Below are positions 5,508-12,975 of a DNA stretch of 19,501 nt, in pieces (position 1 is the first letter of the stretch; the number at the start of each line of letters is the position of its first letter). Below the pieces are notes generated by a model. That model was not told the DNA's origin. It did no database searches and was given only the letters and a program-made list of their open reading frames with translations. Both the position numbers and the translations under genes were made by a program. Where the stretch lies: contig DAOVGW010000054.1 of assembly GCA_030672225.1 (NCBI GenBank), forward strand, positions 1-19,501, given 5' to 3'. Origin of the DNA: Dehalococcoidales bacterium (GTDB taxonomy: Bacteria; Chloroflexota; Dehalococcoidia; Dehalococcoidales; ARS1013).

Positions 5508-6146
5508 ATACACATTCCAGACGGTTTCCTTAATGTGGCTACGATGGCGACTACATATGCCGTGTCGGCAGGTGGTGTGGCTAATGCGGTGAGGCTAGCC
5601 AACAAGAAACTGGGGGAAAAGCAGGTGCCGCTCATGGGCATACTAGCGGCTTTCGTCTTTGCCACTCAGATGCTCAATTTCCCGGTAGCTGGTGGCACTT
5701 CAGGACACCTGATTGGTGCAGCTTTGGTGGCGATTTTGCTCGGTCCGTGGGTAGCAGTCCTCGTAATGAGTTGTGTCCTCATTGCTCAGAGCCTCATCTT
5801 TCAGGACGGCGGACTGCTGGCTTTAGGCGCAAATATCTTTAACATGGGCATTATCGCTGGCTTTGGTGCTTACTATCTCTATCGCCTGACCGGCTCGTTA
5901 CTGGGTGATAACCGGAGAGCAAAGGTGGTTTCTGGCTTTATTGCCGCTTGGGGCTCGGTATTTCTAGCGTCCATTGCCTGTGCTATTGAGCTGGCAGTTT
6001 CGGGAGTATTACCAATAGGTGTTGTTCTGCCGGCTATGGCTGGTGTCCACGCCCTTATCGGCATCGGCGAGGGACTGATTACGGTGGCTGTGCTCAGCTT
6101 AGTGCTGGCCACCAGAGCTGACCTACTTAAGCTACAGAGGATTTAA
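5508..6146 (+). CDS. cbiM: Nickel/cobalt ECF transporter substrate-binding membrane protein CbiM, with apparent ATA start
   Basis: The S-component of an energy-coupling-factor importer for Co2+ or Ni2+, a multi-pass inner-membrane protein of 212 aa. The frame opens at a TGA at 5493-5495 and contains no ATG, GTG or TTG before GTG 5535. Between them it encodes HIPDGFLN, the invariant CbiM/NikM N-terminus, directly after an ATA codon at 5508-5510 that lies 7 nt behind GGAGG (5496-5500). In this family the metal is held by Met1, His2 and a later histidine. Starting at the ATA makes H2 the first ligand histidine and places GGTSGH at H67, the known third-ligand position. The QDGGLLALGANIFNMG block (about 99-114) and a further His (H171, GVHALIG) are also present. 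Starting at GTG 5535 would remove the metal site. Translation from AUA, or a sequencing or true mutation of ATG to ATA, are the alternatives. Confidence 0.88.
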   Translation: MHIPDGFLNVATMATTYAVSAGGVANAVRLANKKLGEKQVPLMGILAAFVFATQMLNFPVAGGTSGHLIGAALVAILLGPWVAVLVMSCVLIAQSLIFQDGGLLALGANIFNMGIIAGFGAYYLYRLTGSLLGDNRRAKVVSGFIAAWGSVFLASIACAIELAVSGVLPIGVVLPAMAGVHALIGIGEGLITVAVLSLVLATRADLLKLQRI

Positions 6147-6162
6147 ACAGCAGGAGGCAATA

Positions 6163-6456
6163 ATGAACAAGAAGGGATGGCTAATCGCTTTACTCCTTTG
6201 TTTGGCGGTAGCCACTGTGTCACCTCTAGCTTCATCTTCACCTGATGGGCTGGAACGTGTGGCTGAGGATGAGGGGTTTATTGCCCTTGCCCAGGAGGCA
6301 CCCTTTGTTGTTATTGCCGACTATATCTTTCCCGGCATAGAGAATGAGGCAGTGGCCACAATACTGGCCGGGTGGGTAGGCACCGTTACCCTATTTGGCA
6401 TAGTCTACGGTATTGCCCGGTTAATCAAATCAAAGAAAAGGACATTAGCTGGCTAG
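6163..6456 (+). CDS. PDGLE-domain membrane protein (CbiN-like accessory subunit)
   Basis: A 97-aa protein with two membrane segments (about 5-22 and 65-86) and the extracytoplasmic motif SSPDGLERVAED (PDGLE at 27-31). PDGLE domains occur fused to or beside CbiM/NikM proteins and take the accessory place of CbiN/NikN in Ni/Co importers. The ATG follows AGGAGG (6152-6157), 16 nt after the cbiM stop, so it is in the same operon. The mature loop between the two helices is acidic, fitting a role near the metal entrance, but no specific metal ligand can be assigned. Confidence 0.85.
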   Translation: MNKKGWLIALLLCLAVATVSPLASSSPDGLERVAEDEGFIALAQEAPFVVIADYIFPGIENEAVATILAGWVGTVTLFGIVYGIARLIKSKKRTLAG

Positions 6457-6480
6457 ACACTCTGGCCTCAAAGGGGCTTT

Positions 6481-7257
6481 ATGAAACACGGTTTTCTTGA
6501 CCAGTATAGTGACCGGGATAGCATAATTGCCCGGCTTGACCCGCGCGCCAAGTTTGTTACGACCCTGTTTTTCATCTTGGCAGTGGTGCTGACCCCCCCT
6601 GATAGCTGGCTGGCATATGCCTTATACTTTGCCCTCATGGCAACTATGCTTCTGCTTTCACGGGTACCAGTCTTTTATGTTTTCAAGCGCTCGCTGGTGA
6701 TTATGCCCTTTGTGTTGCTGGTTGCCATCTTTATTCCCTTCTTTAAGGAGGGAGAGGTGGCCGGTAGCTATAACATATGGCTATGGCAGGTTTCAGTTAC
6801 CTATAGCGGTCTTCAGGTGTTGTGGAATATTTTAGTCAAAGCCTGGCTTTCTGTCTTAAGCCTGATACTGTTGACCTCAACTACCAAGCTCACCCAGCTT
6901 CTTAAGGGTTTGGAGCAGCTACGGCTGCCCAAAGTCATGGTAATGCTCCTGTCCTTTATGTATCGCTATCTTTTCGTCTTGGTTGACGAGGTGATGCGGT
7001 TAAAACAAGCAAGAGACAGCCGCAACTTTGGCGGTAGACGGCTCTGGCAGATACGGACTATAGGTAATATGATTGGCACCCTGTTCATCCGTAGTTATGA
7101 GCGGGGTGAGCGAGTTTATGCGGCTATGGTGGCTCGTGGCTTTGATGGGCGGAGTCGAACCCTGGACCGTCTGCATTTCCGACGGGCCGATGCCTGTTTT
7201 GCTATTGGCTTAAGTTTGGTTCTTGTTTTTATAAGCCTATTTAACCTGTTTTATTAA
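6481..7257 (+). CDS. cbiQ: ECF transporter transmembrane coupling protein CbiQ
   Basis: The 258-aa T-component that links the ATPase to CbiM. Several hydrophobic helices cover about residues 24-60, 70-87, 120-133, 152-170 and 238-258. The cytoplasmic coupling helices carry the two conserved arginine motifs ARDSR (177-181) and ARGFDGR (218-224), which dock into the ATPase. The ATG at 6481 is preceded by AAAGGGG at loose spacing, 24 nt after the PDGLE gene. Only 16 nt separate its stop from the cbiO start, as expected for one transcript. Confidence 0.92.
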   Translation: MKHGFLDQYSDRDSIIARLDPRAKFVTTLFFILAVVLTPPDSWLAYALYFALMATMLLLSRVPVFYVFKRSLVIMPFVLLVAIFIPFFKEGEVAGSYNIWLWQVSVTYSGLQVLWNILVKAWLSVLSLILLTSTTKLTQLLKGLEQLRLPKVMVMLLSFMYRYLFVLVDEVMRLKQARDSRNFGGRRLWQIRTIGNMIGTLFIRSYERGERVYAAMVARGFDGRSRTLDRLHFRRADACFAIGLSLVLVFISLFNLFY

Positions 7258-7273
7258 GACAATGGAGGCGGAT

Positions 7274-8002
7274 ATGGAAGAGGTCATATGGGTGGCAAAC
7301 CTTTCCTTCTGGTATCCTGATGGGCAGCGGGCACTGACCGATGTCAACCTGACCATATATCAGGGGGAAACGGTGGCGCTAATCGGTCCCAACGGAGCCG
7401 GCAAGTCGACACTGCTGCTGCATCTAAATGGTTTGCTGCGCACTAATGGCGAGGTAAAGATTTTCGGCAGGCCGATTGATGATAAGAACCTGAGGTGGAC
7501 AAGGAGCCGGGTGGCGCTGGTGTTTCAGAATCCAGATGATCAGCTATTCTCTCCCACCGTCTTTGATGATGTTGCCTTTGGTCCGCTTAATATGGGTTAC
7601 TCTGAGGAGGAGGTTTGGCAGAGGGTAAAAACAGCCCTAGGCCTTGTGGGGATGGCCGGCTGTGAGAAACGCTTACCTCATCATCTCAGTCTTGGTGAGA
7701 AGAAGCGGGTTGCCATAGCTACTGTTTTGTCCATGTCCCCGGAAATCCTGCTTATTGATGAGCCAACAAGCAATCTTGACCCCAGGGGTAAGTGGTCTTT
7801 AATCTCTCTTCTCAGAGGACTAGCCGGGACTAAAGTGGTTGTCTCTCATGACCTGGAGCTGGTCAAGGCTCTGTGTCGGCGGGTTATAGTTCTTGACCAA
7901 GGACGGGTAGTTGCCGACGGCGCTACTGATGATATTCTGGCTGATAAGCCTTTCCTTGCCGCCCACGGCCTGGCGCCGGGAGAAGCAGCGGAAAAGGCTT
8001 GA
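7274..8002 (+). CDS. cbiO: ECF transporter ATP-binding protein CbiO
   Basis: A 242-aa ABC ATPase that powers Ni/Co import. Counting from ATG 7274: Walker A GPNGAGKST at about 38-46, Q-loop FQNPDDQLFSPTV at about 84-96 (typical of ECF ATPases), signature LSLGEKKR at about 138-145, Walker B ILLIDEP followed by the D-loop NLDP, and the switch histidine in VVSHD. The signature is LSLGE rather than LSGGQ, a variant within CbiO-like proteins. An upstream in-frame ATG (7262) is less likely because the ribosome site GGAGG (7264-7268) lies between the two and is 5 nt from the second. A single ATPase gene suggests a homodimer. It ends the operon and converges on comEC 27 bp away. Confidence 0.93.
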   Translation: MEEVIWVANLSFWYPDGQRALTDVNLTIYQGETVALIGPNGAGKSTLLLHLNGLLRTNGEVKIFGRPIDDKNLRWTRSRVALVFQNPDDQLFSPTVFDDVAFGPLNMGYSEEEVWQRVKTALGLVGMAGCEKRLPHHLSLGEKKRVAIATVLSMSPEILLIDEPTSNLDPRGKWSLISLLRGLAGTKVVVSHDLELVKALCRRVIVLDQGRVVADGATDDILADKPFLAAHGLAPGEAAEKA

Positions 8003-8029
8003 GCGTTGTGGTTTAAAAGCAACACTTGC

Positions 8030-10447
8030 TTATCTCTCCACCCTCACCCACAGCCTTTCGCCATCGGTGATAAATTCTATTGTGCCAGCATCGGTGAGAT
8101 ATATATTTTTTGGGTCCAGCATTTCTTCAAGCCGAGCTATAACCTCTTCATCGGGGAGACCGAACCTGTTATCTTCATCAACCGAGATAATGGCTAGCTG
8201 GGGACTAGCTACGGCTAAAAACTCAGGGGTGGTCGAGCTCACAGAGCCGTGGTGGCCTACTTTTAGCACAGTGCTGGCTGGGATTGCTCTTTGGCTAATA
8301 AGCTCAAATTCTGCCTCCCGCATTATATCGGCGGTAAGCAGGAAGCTTATCTCCCCCATGCTTATATGTAGTACCAGGCTATTATTGTCTATATCGGACT
8401 CGGTACCGGTTAACAGGGGATTTGGTGGATTAAGCACCTCTATTATTAGTTCTTCCAAAACAATCTTCTGGCCAGCTTGGGCAATGGTAGATTTTATATT
8501 CTTTTCCTCAAGTAAGCTGAGCCACTCATTATAAATAGGCGAGTCATAATCTAAATCAGGATAGAGCGCCTGCTCAACCTTATATCTTTTTAGCACTTCC
8601 ACTAGACCGCTAATGTGGTCTGAGTGGGGGTGGGTTAGTATTACTAGCTCAATAGTTCTGTCCCAGAAGGGCATCCTGTTGCCTAGCTCCAGAGCTATCG
8701 CCTGTGGGCTGGGGCCACCGTCAACCAGAATCTGCTGGCTTCCCTTCTGAATCAGTATGGCATCCCCCTGGCCAACGTTAAGGAAACTCACATGAAGATT
8801 ATCATCGGGCAGAGTGGCTACCGCCACTGATACCAGGATAACTACCACCAGTAGTGGCGGGATGAGCCACTTCTTGGGTACTTGGGAGATAAAACTGCCC
8901 ATTTTATCTATGCCTGGCTTTACCGTGGTCAGGGATTTGGCAGCCAGGTCTCTTAGGCGACTGCGGCGACTGATAAGCCAGAGGACCAGGGCCAGGGCTG
9001 GATAGTAGGCCCATATCAGGGTAGCGCTATTAGAGCCGAACTCAATAGATGATATGGGCAGAGCGGCAAAAACATCAACCACTAGCAGGAGATAGGACAG
9101 GAAGAGCCAGGCTAGCCAGGTCAGAGCCTGGGCAGCCGGCAGGGCAATAAGCCCCAAGCCTCCGGTCAAGGCGCCGGCGATAATAATACCCGGCAGTGCT
9201 GGCAGGGCAAAGAAGTTGGCCAGCGGTGCCACCAGTGAGACAATGCCAAAGTAATAGGCAATAACTGGCCAGACAGCGATGATTGCCCCCAGGGTTACAC
9301 TGAAGATGTCGGTAATAAAATAGGCAGCCGGTGTCAATGTCCTGTCTTCACCCAGAGTGCGGTTAATAGTTCTCCTGCCTATATCCCGGAGACGAGGGAA
9401 GATGAGGATTATACCAGCCATAGCCAGGAAGCTCATCTGAAATGAAGCAGTCCACAGGATTTGAGGGTCTAAGCCGACCATTATGGCGGCGGCAAAGGTA
9501 AGGGCGGTGATGGCACTTCTCTGTCTGCCCAGAAGCTCGGCGGTAAGAAATATACTGGCCATAATGGCACCCCGCACCACCGGGGCGTGCATACCGGTGA
9601 GCAGGGCATAAAGCCAGATGGCGACTAGCGCCAGCCAGATATATAGGTAGTGTCTTTTGCCGAAGAACCAGAGGCCAATACTGAGCACAATGCCGGCCAT
9701 GATGCCGAGGTGGAGACCTGAGACGGCCAGCAGGTGGGCGGTGCCGGTATTGGAGAAGTCGTCGGTGACCGAGGAGGGGATATTTCCTCGCTTGCCCAAA
9801 ATTATACCCTGGGCCAGCGATGCCTGGGGCTCAGGCAGAGCTTCAGCCAGGGTCTGGGACAGGCTGTTTCTCAGTGAGTAAACCCACTCCAGCGGCTTAA
9901 AGCCCTGCCCTGTTTCCAGGATTTCTATTTCGGGATAGAGCATAGTGGAGTAGATTCCCTCATGGGCTAGATAGTCTTTATAGTTAAAGTCATCAAGCTG
10001 GGGTGGCGTCTCAAGCTTCCCTGTTGCTAAGAGGACATCGCCGTAGCTGTAACCCGGGTATCTGGGGACGAATAGGAGAGCAGTTCCTTGCACATTGCGC
10101 CACTCACCATCCAGTTTTATTTCTGAGGCTTCAAGACGGAGCTGGGTGGCCCTGTCTCGGACATCAGGGTCTTGGCTGAGAGTTCCCTTAACCTGTACCG
10201 CTCCCTTTTCGTTGTAAAACCGGAGGTGACTCTCATCATTAGGAGGCAGAGACGACTGGAAGTAGAAGGCACCGCCAAAGAAGATAAAGAGGCAGAGACT
10301 GGTTAAGATTATTGGTCTTATGTGTTTGCCGAAGAAAAGCAGGGGCAGGGGAATAAGCCCGGTAAGAATAAGGGCTAAAGGTGGGCTAAATTTTGACCCG
10401 AGCAAGATACCGGCTACCCAGGCACAGCTAAGATAGATAAGTGACAC
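8030..10447 (-). CDS. comEC: ComEC/Rec2-family DNA uptake channel with metallo-beta-lactamase domain
   Basis: An 805-aa inner-membrane protein that carries single-stranded DNA into the cytoplasm during natural transformation. The order of parts is typical: N-terminal helices and a soluble domain (about 1-185), the multi-helix competence core with HLLAVSGLH (238-246), and a C-terminal metallo-beta-lactamase-like domain with FLNVGQGDA (555-563), DGGPS, THPHSDH (605-611) and GHHGS (731-735). The metal-binding histidines are kept, so nuclease activity on the non-transported strand is plausible. The start is GTG at 10447; AAGGAG lies about 12 nt upstream, a longer spacing than usual, and no other standard start fits. 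It follows comEA by 46 nt on the same strand. No pilus or comF genes are in the window. Confidence 0.93.
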   Translation of the reverse strand: MSLIYLSCAWVAGILLGSKFSPPLALILTGLIPLPLLFFGKHIRPIILTSLCLFIFFGGAFYFQSSLPPNDESHLRFYNEKGAVQVKGTLSQDPDVRDRATQLRLEASEIKLDGEWRNVQGTALLFVPRYPGYSYGDVLLATGKLETPPQLDDFNYKDYLAHEGIYSTMLYPEIEILETGQGFKPLEWVYSLRNSLSQTLAEALPEPQASLAQGIILGKRGNIPSSVTDDFSNTGTAHLLAVSGLHLGIMAGIVLSIGLWFFGKRHYLYIWLALVAIWLYALLTGMHAPVVRGAIMASIFLTAELLGRQRSAITALTFAAAIMVGLDPQILWTASFQMSFLAMAGIILIFPRLRDIGRRTINRTLGEDRTLTPAAYFITDIFSVTLGAIIAVWPVIAYYFGIVSLVAPLANFFALPALPGIIIAGALTGGLGLIALPAAQALTWLAWLFLSYLLLVVDVFAALPISSIEFGSNSATLIWAYYPALALVLWLISRRSRLRDLAAKSLTTVKPGIDKMGSFISQVPKKWLIPPLLVVVILVSVAVATLPDDNLHVSFLNVGQGDAILIQKGSQQILVDGGPSPQAIALELGNRMPFWDRTIELVILTHPHSDHISGLVEVLKRYKVEQALYPDLDYDSPIYNEWLSLLEEKNIKSTIAQAGQKIVLEELIIEVLNPPNPLLTGTESDIDNNSLVLHISMGEISFLLTADIMREAEFELISQRAIPASTVLKVGHHGSVSSTTPEFLAVASPQLAIISVDEDNRFGLPDEEVIARLEEMLDPKNIYLTDAGTIEFITDGERLWVRVER

Positions 10448-10493
10448 GAGCGGTATAATCTCTCCTTACAGGCTAGCCAGATTTTCACCTCAG

Positions 10494-11012
10494 CTACCAG
10501 TCGGCTACGGTAATCAGGTCTTTAATCTTCTCATAGGTAGTTGTCCCGATACCTTTTACCTTGAGTAGCTCGTTTATATTGCTAAAATGCCCATTAAGGT
10601 TTCGGTAGTTTAAGATGTCTTGAGCCCTGACCTCGCCAATCCCGGGTAGAGCTTCAAGTAGCCAGGCTTCGGCCCGATTGATATCTATCTTTTGTGGCGA
10701 CTCTTCTTCTCCTGCCCGGGGTATATAGAGCTCAAGCTGGCTGAGGTCGGCACTGCCAGTTAAGCCGCCAGCCACCCGAATAAGGGTTTCTAGGCTATCC
10801 CCAGCCTTTAAGGAATAGAAGCCGGGGTTAGTGACGGCACCGCCAATGTAAATCTGGCTTACCGGCTCTTGGATAACGGGTTCGGGCATAGAAATCTCTA
10901 TCGGCTGACCTTTACCGCATCCTGACCAGGCTACCATGCCGCCGATAATAGTAATGGCTACTAAAAGAATGGTAATCAGCCTCTGGTGCTTGCTGAACTT
11001 GCTTGCTATCAT
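10494..11012 (-). CDS. comEA: ComEA-type DNA-binding protein (SLBB plus helix-hairpin-helix)
   Basis: A 172-aa membrane-anchored DNA receptor for transformation. One N-terminal helix (about 11-28) anchors it; the cysteine at 32 is preceded by WSG, a poor lipobox, so a lipoprotein is unlikely. An SLBB domain follows (SQIYIGGAVTNPGFYSL, about 52-98). Two helix-hairpin-helix motifs at the C-terminus, LEALPGIGEVRAQDIL (about 118-133) and LLKVKGIGTTTYEKI (about 149-163), bind DNA non-specifically. ATG 11012 has AGGAGG about 6 nt upstream. It leads a comEA-comEC operon. Confidence 0.92.
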   Translation of the reverse strand: MIASKFSKHQRLITILLVAITIIGGMVAWSGCGKGQPIEISMPEPVIQEPVSQIYIGGAVTNPGFYSLKAGDSLETLIRVAGGLTGSADLSQLELYIPRAGEEESPQKIDINRAEAWLLEALPGIGEVRAQDILNYRNLNGHFSNINELLKVKGIGTTTYEKIKDLITVADW

Positions 11013-11342
11013 GAAAGGCCTCCTAGCATTAGCTCTTATAAATAGTAACCGGCAATGAAAACTACCTGTTTGTCATTTGGCAAAGCTAGGCTCACGATAT
11101 AACAAAGAACGGGACTTCGTCAACTGTCTAATCGAAGAGGCATTATATGGGGAGTTTAAGAGGGGTGAAGCCCCTCTTACATTACTTCCCCCTCCCTTAC
11201 TAAGGGAGGGGGATAAAGGGGGTAGGTTCTAAGCAATAATAGTAAAAATGGTGGGCAGGATAAATATCGTTGACAAACATTCACTAAAGAGGACTAAGCT
11301 GAAGCTAGATAAAAGGATAGCGGTTATTACTTTTAGCCTGTT
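11013..11342. other. 330-bp intergenic region between the Trk cluster and comEA
   Basis: No convincing ORF or RNA gene is visible. It contains two neighbouring strong inverted repeats (11157-11213). A TTGACA at 11270-11275 has no matching -10 (ACTAAG at the right spacing). The comEA promoter should lie in 11013-11150 but was not identified. Confidence 0.4.
11157..11213. repeat. Tandem pair of palindromic elements (REP-like)
   Basis: Element A: TAAGAGGGG (11157-11165), 5-nt loop TGAAG, CCCCTCTTA (11171-11179), a perfect 9-bp stem. Element B: 13-bp perfect arms at 11187-11199 and 11201-11213 around one central C at 11200; the arm is TCCCCCTCCCTTA. Both arms are built of GAGGGG/CCCCTC, so the two hairpins can also pair with each other. 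There is no T-run on either side, so this looks more like a REP-type dispersed repeat or RNA-stabilising structure than an intrinsic terminator. Confidence 0.6.
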
Positions 11343-12005
11343 TTAACGGCCTATCAGGGCGGCCCGTAGTGCGTCTTCAGACTCTGGGGGGGTAACAGCT
11401 ACTACCTGGTCTTCAGCCTTAAGGATGGTATTGCTTGTCGGTACGATGGGCTTTCGCTCCTTGCGAATAATTAACGACAGGATGCTTTCCGGTGGCAGAG
11501 AAAGCTCCTTTATCGTTTTACCCACGCTAGCTGAGCCAGCTGGAATTTTTATCTCTACAACCTCCAGCCCCTTGTCGCTGATGGTTAGTAGATGCATTAA
11601 CGGGTGTGATGGTACTTCATGCTCTATATGTTCTAGGATAATGTTGGTGCTGCTTACGGTAACATCAATGCCCAGTTTCTTAAAGATGGCTTCATGTTGT
11701 GGGTTTCTGACGCGGGCTATAGTACGGGGTACATTGAATTTATGCTTGGCTACCTGGCAGGCAACCAGGTTGTCTTCGTCATCGCCGGTTACGGCAATGA
11801 GCATATCGGCCCTGGCGGTGCCGGCGCCATCCAGGGTAGCCGCCTCACAGCCATCACCGTGCAGGCAGACACTACCCAACTCGTCGGCAATGGTTTTACT
11901 GACGGTGGCATTCTTCTCTATCATCAGCACCTCATGCCCTTCACTTAGTAGGGCTTTGGTTAGGTAATAGCCTACGCGGCCACCGCCAACAACTATGATA
12001 TACAT
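11343..12005 (-). CDS. TrkA-type K+ channel/transporter regulatory protein, single RCK
   Basis: A 220-aa cytoplasmic regulator with one complete RCK unit. The TrkA-N Rossmann fold opens with VVGGGRVGYYL (GGGRVG at 7-12) and binds NAD(H) or adenine nucleotides. The RCK-C part runs from about 138 to the end (KGLEVVEIKIP...). Such proteins form rings on TrkH/KtrB pores and gate them. The ATG at 12005 is 12 nt after the preceding gene; AAAGG is about 11 nt upstream. It is the last gene of the Trk cluster. The acidic residue at the end of strand 2 (E30 in MIEKN) favours NAD(H) over NADP(H), an inference from Rossmann rules. Confidence 0.9.
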   Translation of the reverse strand: MYIIVVGGGRVGYYLTKALLSEGHEVLMIEKNATVSKTIADELGSVCLHGDGCEAATLDGAGTARADMLIAVTGDDEDNLVACQVAKHKFNVPRTIARVRNPQHEAIFKKLGIDVTVSSTNIILEHIEHEVPSHPLMHLLTISDKGLEVVEIKIPAGSASVGKTIKELSLPPESILSLIIRKERKPIVPTSNTILKAEDQVVAVTPPESEDALRAALIGR

Positions 12006-12017
12006 AATTTTAAGCCT

Positions 12018-12416
12018 TTAGCTCTTCAGTTTCTCCTTCAGCATCTGGGCAAAGACTGTGGTTGGGCTAATGGCTTCCAACCCCAGAAGACTGTATAGGT
12101 CACGGCGGAGGGGGTCGTAGATGCGGCAGAGCACCTTGGGTACTTTGAAGATGTGCTTGGCAATCTGAGCCGCCATGATATTACGGTTATCTCCCTGGGT
12201 TACAGCGACAAAGGCATCGGCCTGCTCTATACCCGCCCGCTTAAGGGCTTCCTCATCAAGGCCATTACCCAGGAGCGCCGTACCGCCGAAATCAGGTGGT
12301 AACCTTCGGAAACTATAGGTATCGTTATCAAGTGCAGTAACTTGGTGCCCCTCTTTATCTAACAGGGTAGCTAACCTAGCACCAACCCGCCCACAACCCA
12401 TAATAACTACTTTCAT
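12018..12416 (-). CDS. Stand-alone TrkA-N (RCK-N) domain protein
   Basis: A 132-aa protein holding only the Rossmann part of a TrkA: VIMGCGRVGARL (GCGRVG at 7-12), D29 at the end of strand 2 (TALDND), then GNGLDEEALKRAG and VTQGDNRN. The RCK-C domain is absent, and the stop is followed after 12 nt by the next TrkA, so this is a separate short paralogue, not a frameshifted piece of it: the neighbour has its own complete N domain. It lies 11 nt after the universal stress gene on the same strand. It could pair with the 220-aa TrkA to make a mixed ring. The ribosome site is weak, suggesting translational coupling. Confidence 0.88.
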   Translation of the reverse strand: MKVVIMGCGRVGARLATLLDKEGHQVTALDNDTYSFRRLPPDFGGTALLGNGLDEEALKRAGIEQADAFVAVTQGDNRNIMAAQIAKHIFKVPKVLCRIYDPLRRDLYSLLGLEAISPTTVFAQMLKEKLKS

Positions 12417-12427
12417 AATGATGAGCT

Positions 12428-12856
12428 CTAACTCTTACGTTGATGGTATAGTATAACGCGGCAGGGGGCATTCTTTAGTACATAGGGCACCACATCACCC
12501 AGGCTAAACTGGCCAAAGTGCTTTTTATAACTAACCCCAATTAAGATAAGGTTCACCTCTCGCTCTATTGCTTCGTCAATGATAGCCGGGCCTACCTCGC
12601 GAGCTTGAAGTAGGTCGGTCTCTATGCGACAGCCCTGCTCCTGGGCAAGCAATTCTGTATGTGCCAGTATGCTATCGGCTCTGCCAATTTCAGACTCAAT
12701 TTCGCTATCAAGCGGCAGGGAACGTTCCACAGGGATGACATGAACAGCGAAAATTAAGCCCTTATTCTTTGCTCCGGCTAGGGTGCAGGCTAGCTCCATT
12801 GCCTCTTCGTCAGCCTTAGTGCCCGCCACCGGTACTAGAATCTTATTAAACTGCAT
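12428..12856 (-). CDS. Universal stress protein (UspA family)
   Basis: A UspA-fold protein of about 142 aa beginning MQFNKILVPVAGT, with family elements VPVAGTKADEEAMELACTLA, LILIGV and the final strand CRVILYH. The usual ATP-binding motif GxxGx9G(S/T) is only partly recognisable in GVSYKKHFGQFSLGD, so ATP binding is uncertain. An upstream in-frame GTG at 12868 would add four residues, but the predicted transcription start near 12874 leaves almost no leader for it; neither start has a good ribosome site. It stands first after a strong internal promoter and ahead of two TrkA-type genes. Usp domains are known partners or fusions of ion transporters, so a role in adjusting K+ uptake under stress is plausible. 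Confidence 0.87.
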   Translation of the reverse strand: MQFNKILVPVAGTKADEEAMELACTLAGAKNKGLIFAVHVIPVERSLPLDSEIESEIGRADSILAHTELLAQEQGCRIETDLLQAREVGPAIIDEAIEREVNLILIGVSYKKHFGQFSLGDVVPYVLKNAPCRVILYHQRKS

Positions 12857-12880
12857 GTCTTTTTTCACTACCCGGCGGGT

Positions 12881-12909
12881 ATTATAATCCTCATATCAAA
12901 AATTTACAA
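12881..12909 (-). promoter_or_regulatory. Internal promoter before the Usp-TrkA genes
   Basis: On the minus strand TTGTAA (12909-12904), 17-bp spacer, perfect TATAAT (12886-12881). Transcription would start near 12874, just before the Usp gene. It lies in the 100-bp gap after trkH, allowing separate expression of the last three genes of the cluster. Confidence 0.6.
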
Positions 12910-12975
12910 TACTACTTTCCGTTTTGTCGGGAGGGAGTTAAAAATTTTTAGCGCATAGCTCATAATTAAGAAGCT

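Noticed and set aside
7911..8534. 207-codon plus-strand ORF overlapping the ends of cbiO and comEC.
   Set aside because: Ser-rich, no recognisable domain, and it lies opposite well-supported comEC coding sequence.
10446..10470. Non-standard start (ATA or ATT) for comEC because AAGGAG is about 12 nt from the GTG.
   Set aside because: The ATA and ATT codons are too close to the Shine-Dalgarno and no conserved N-terminal residue demands them; GTG at 10447 is sufficient.
11270..11298. Possible plus-strand promoter with TTGACA at 11270-11275.
   Set aside because: The -10 at the right spacing (ACTAAG) is poor, and no plus-strand gene follows.
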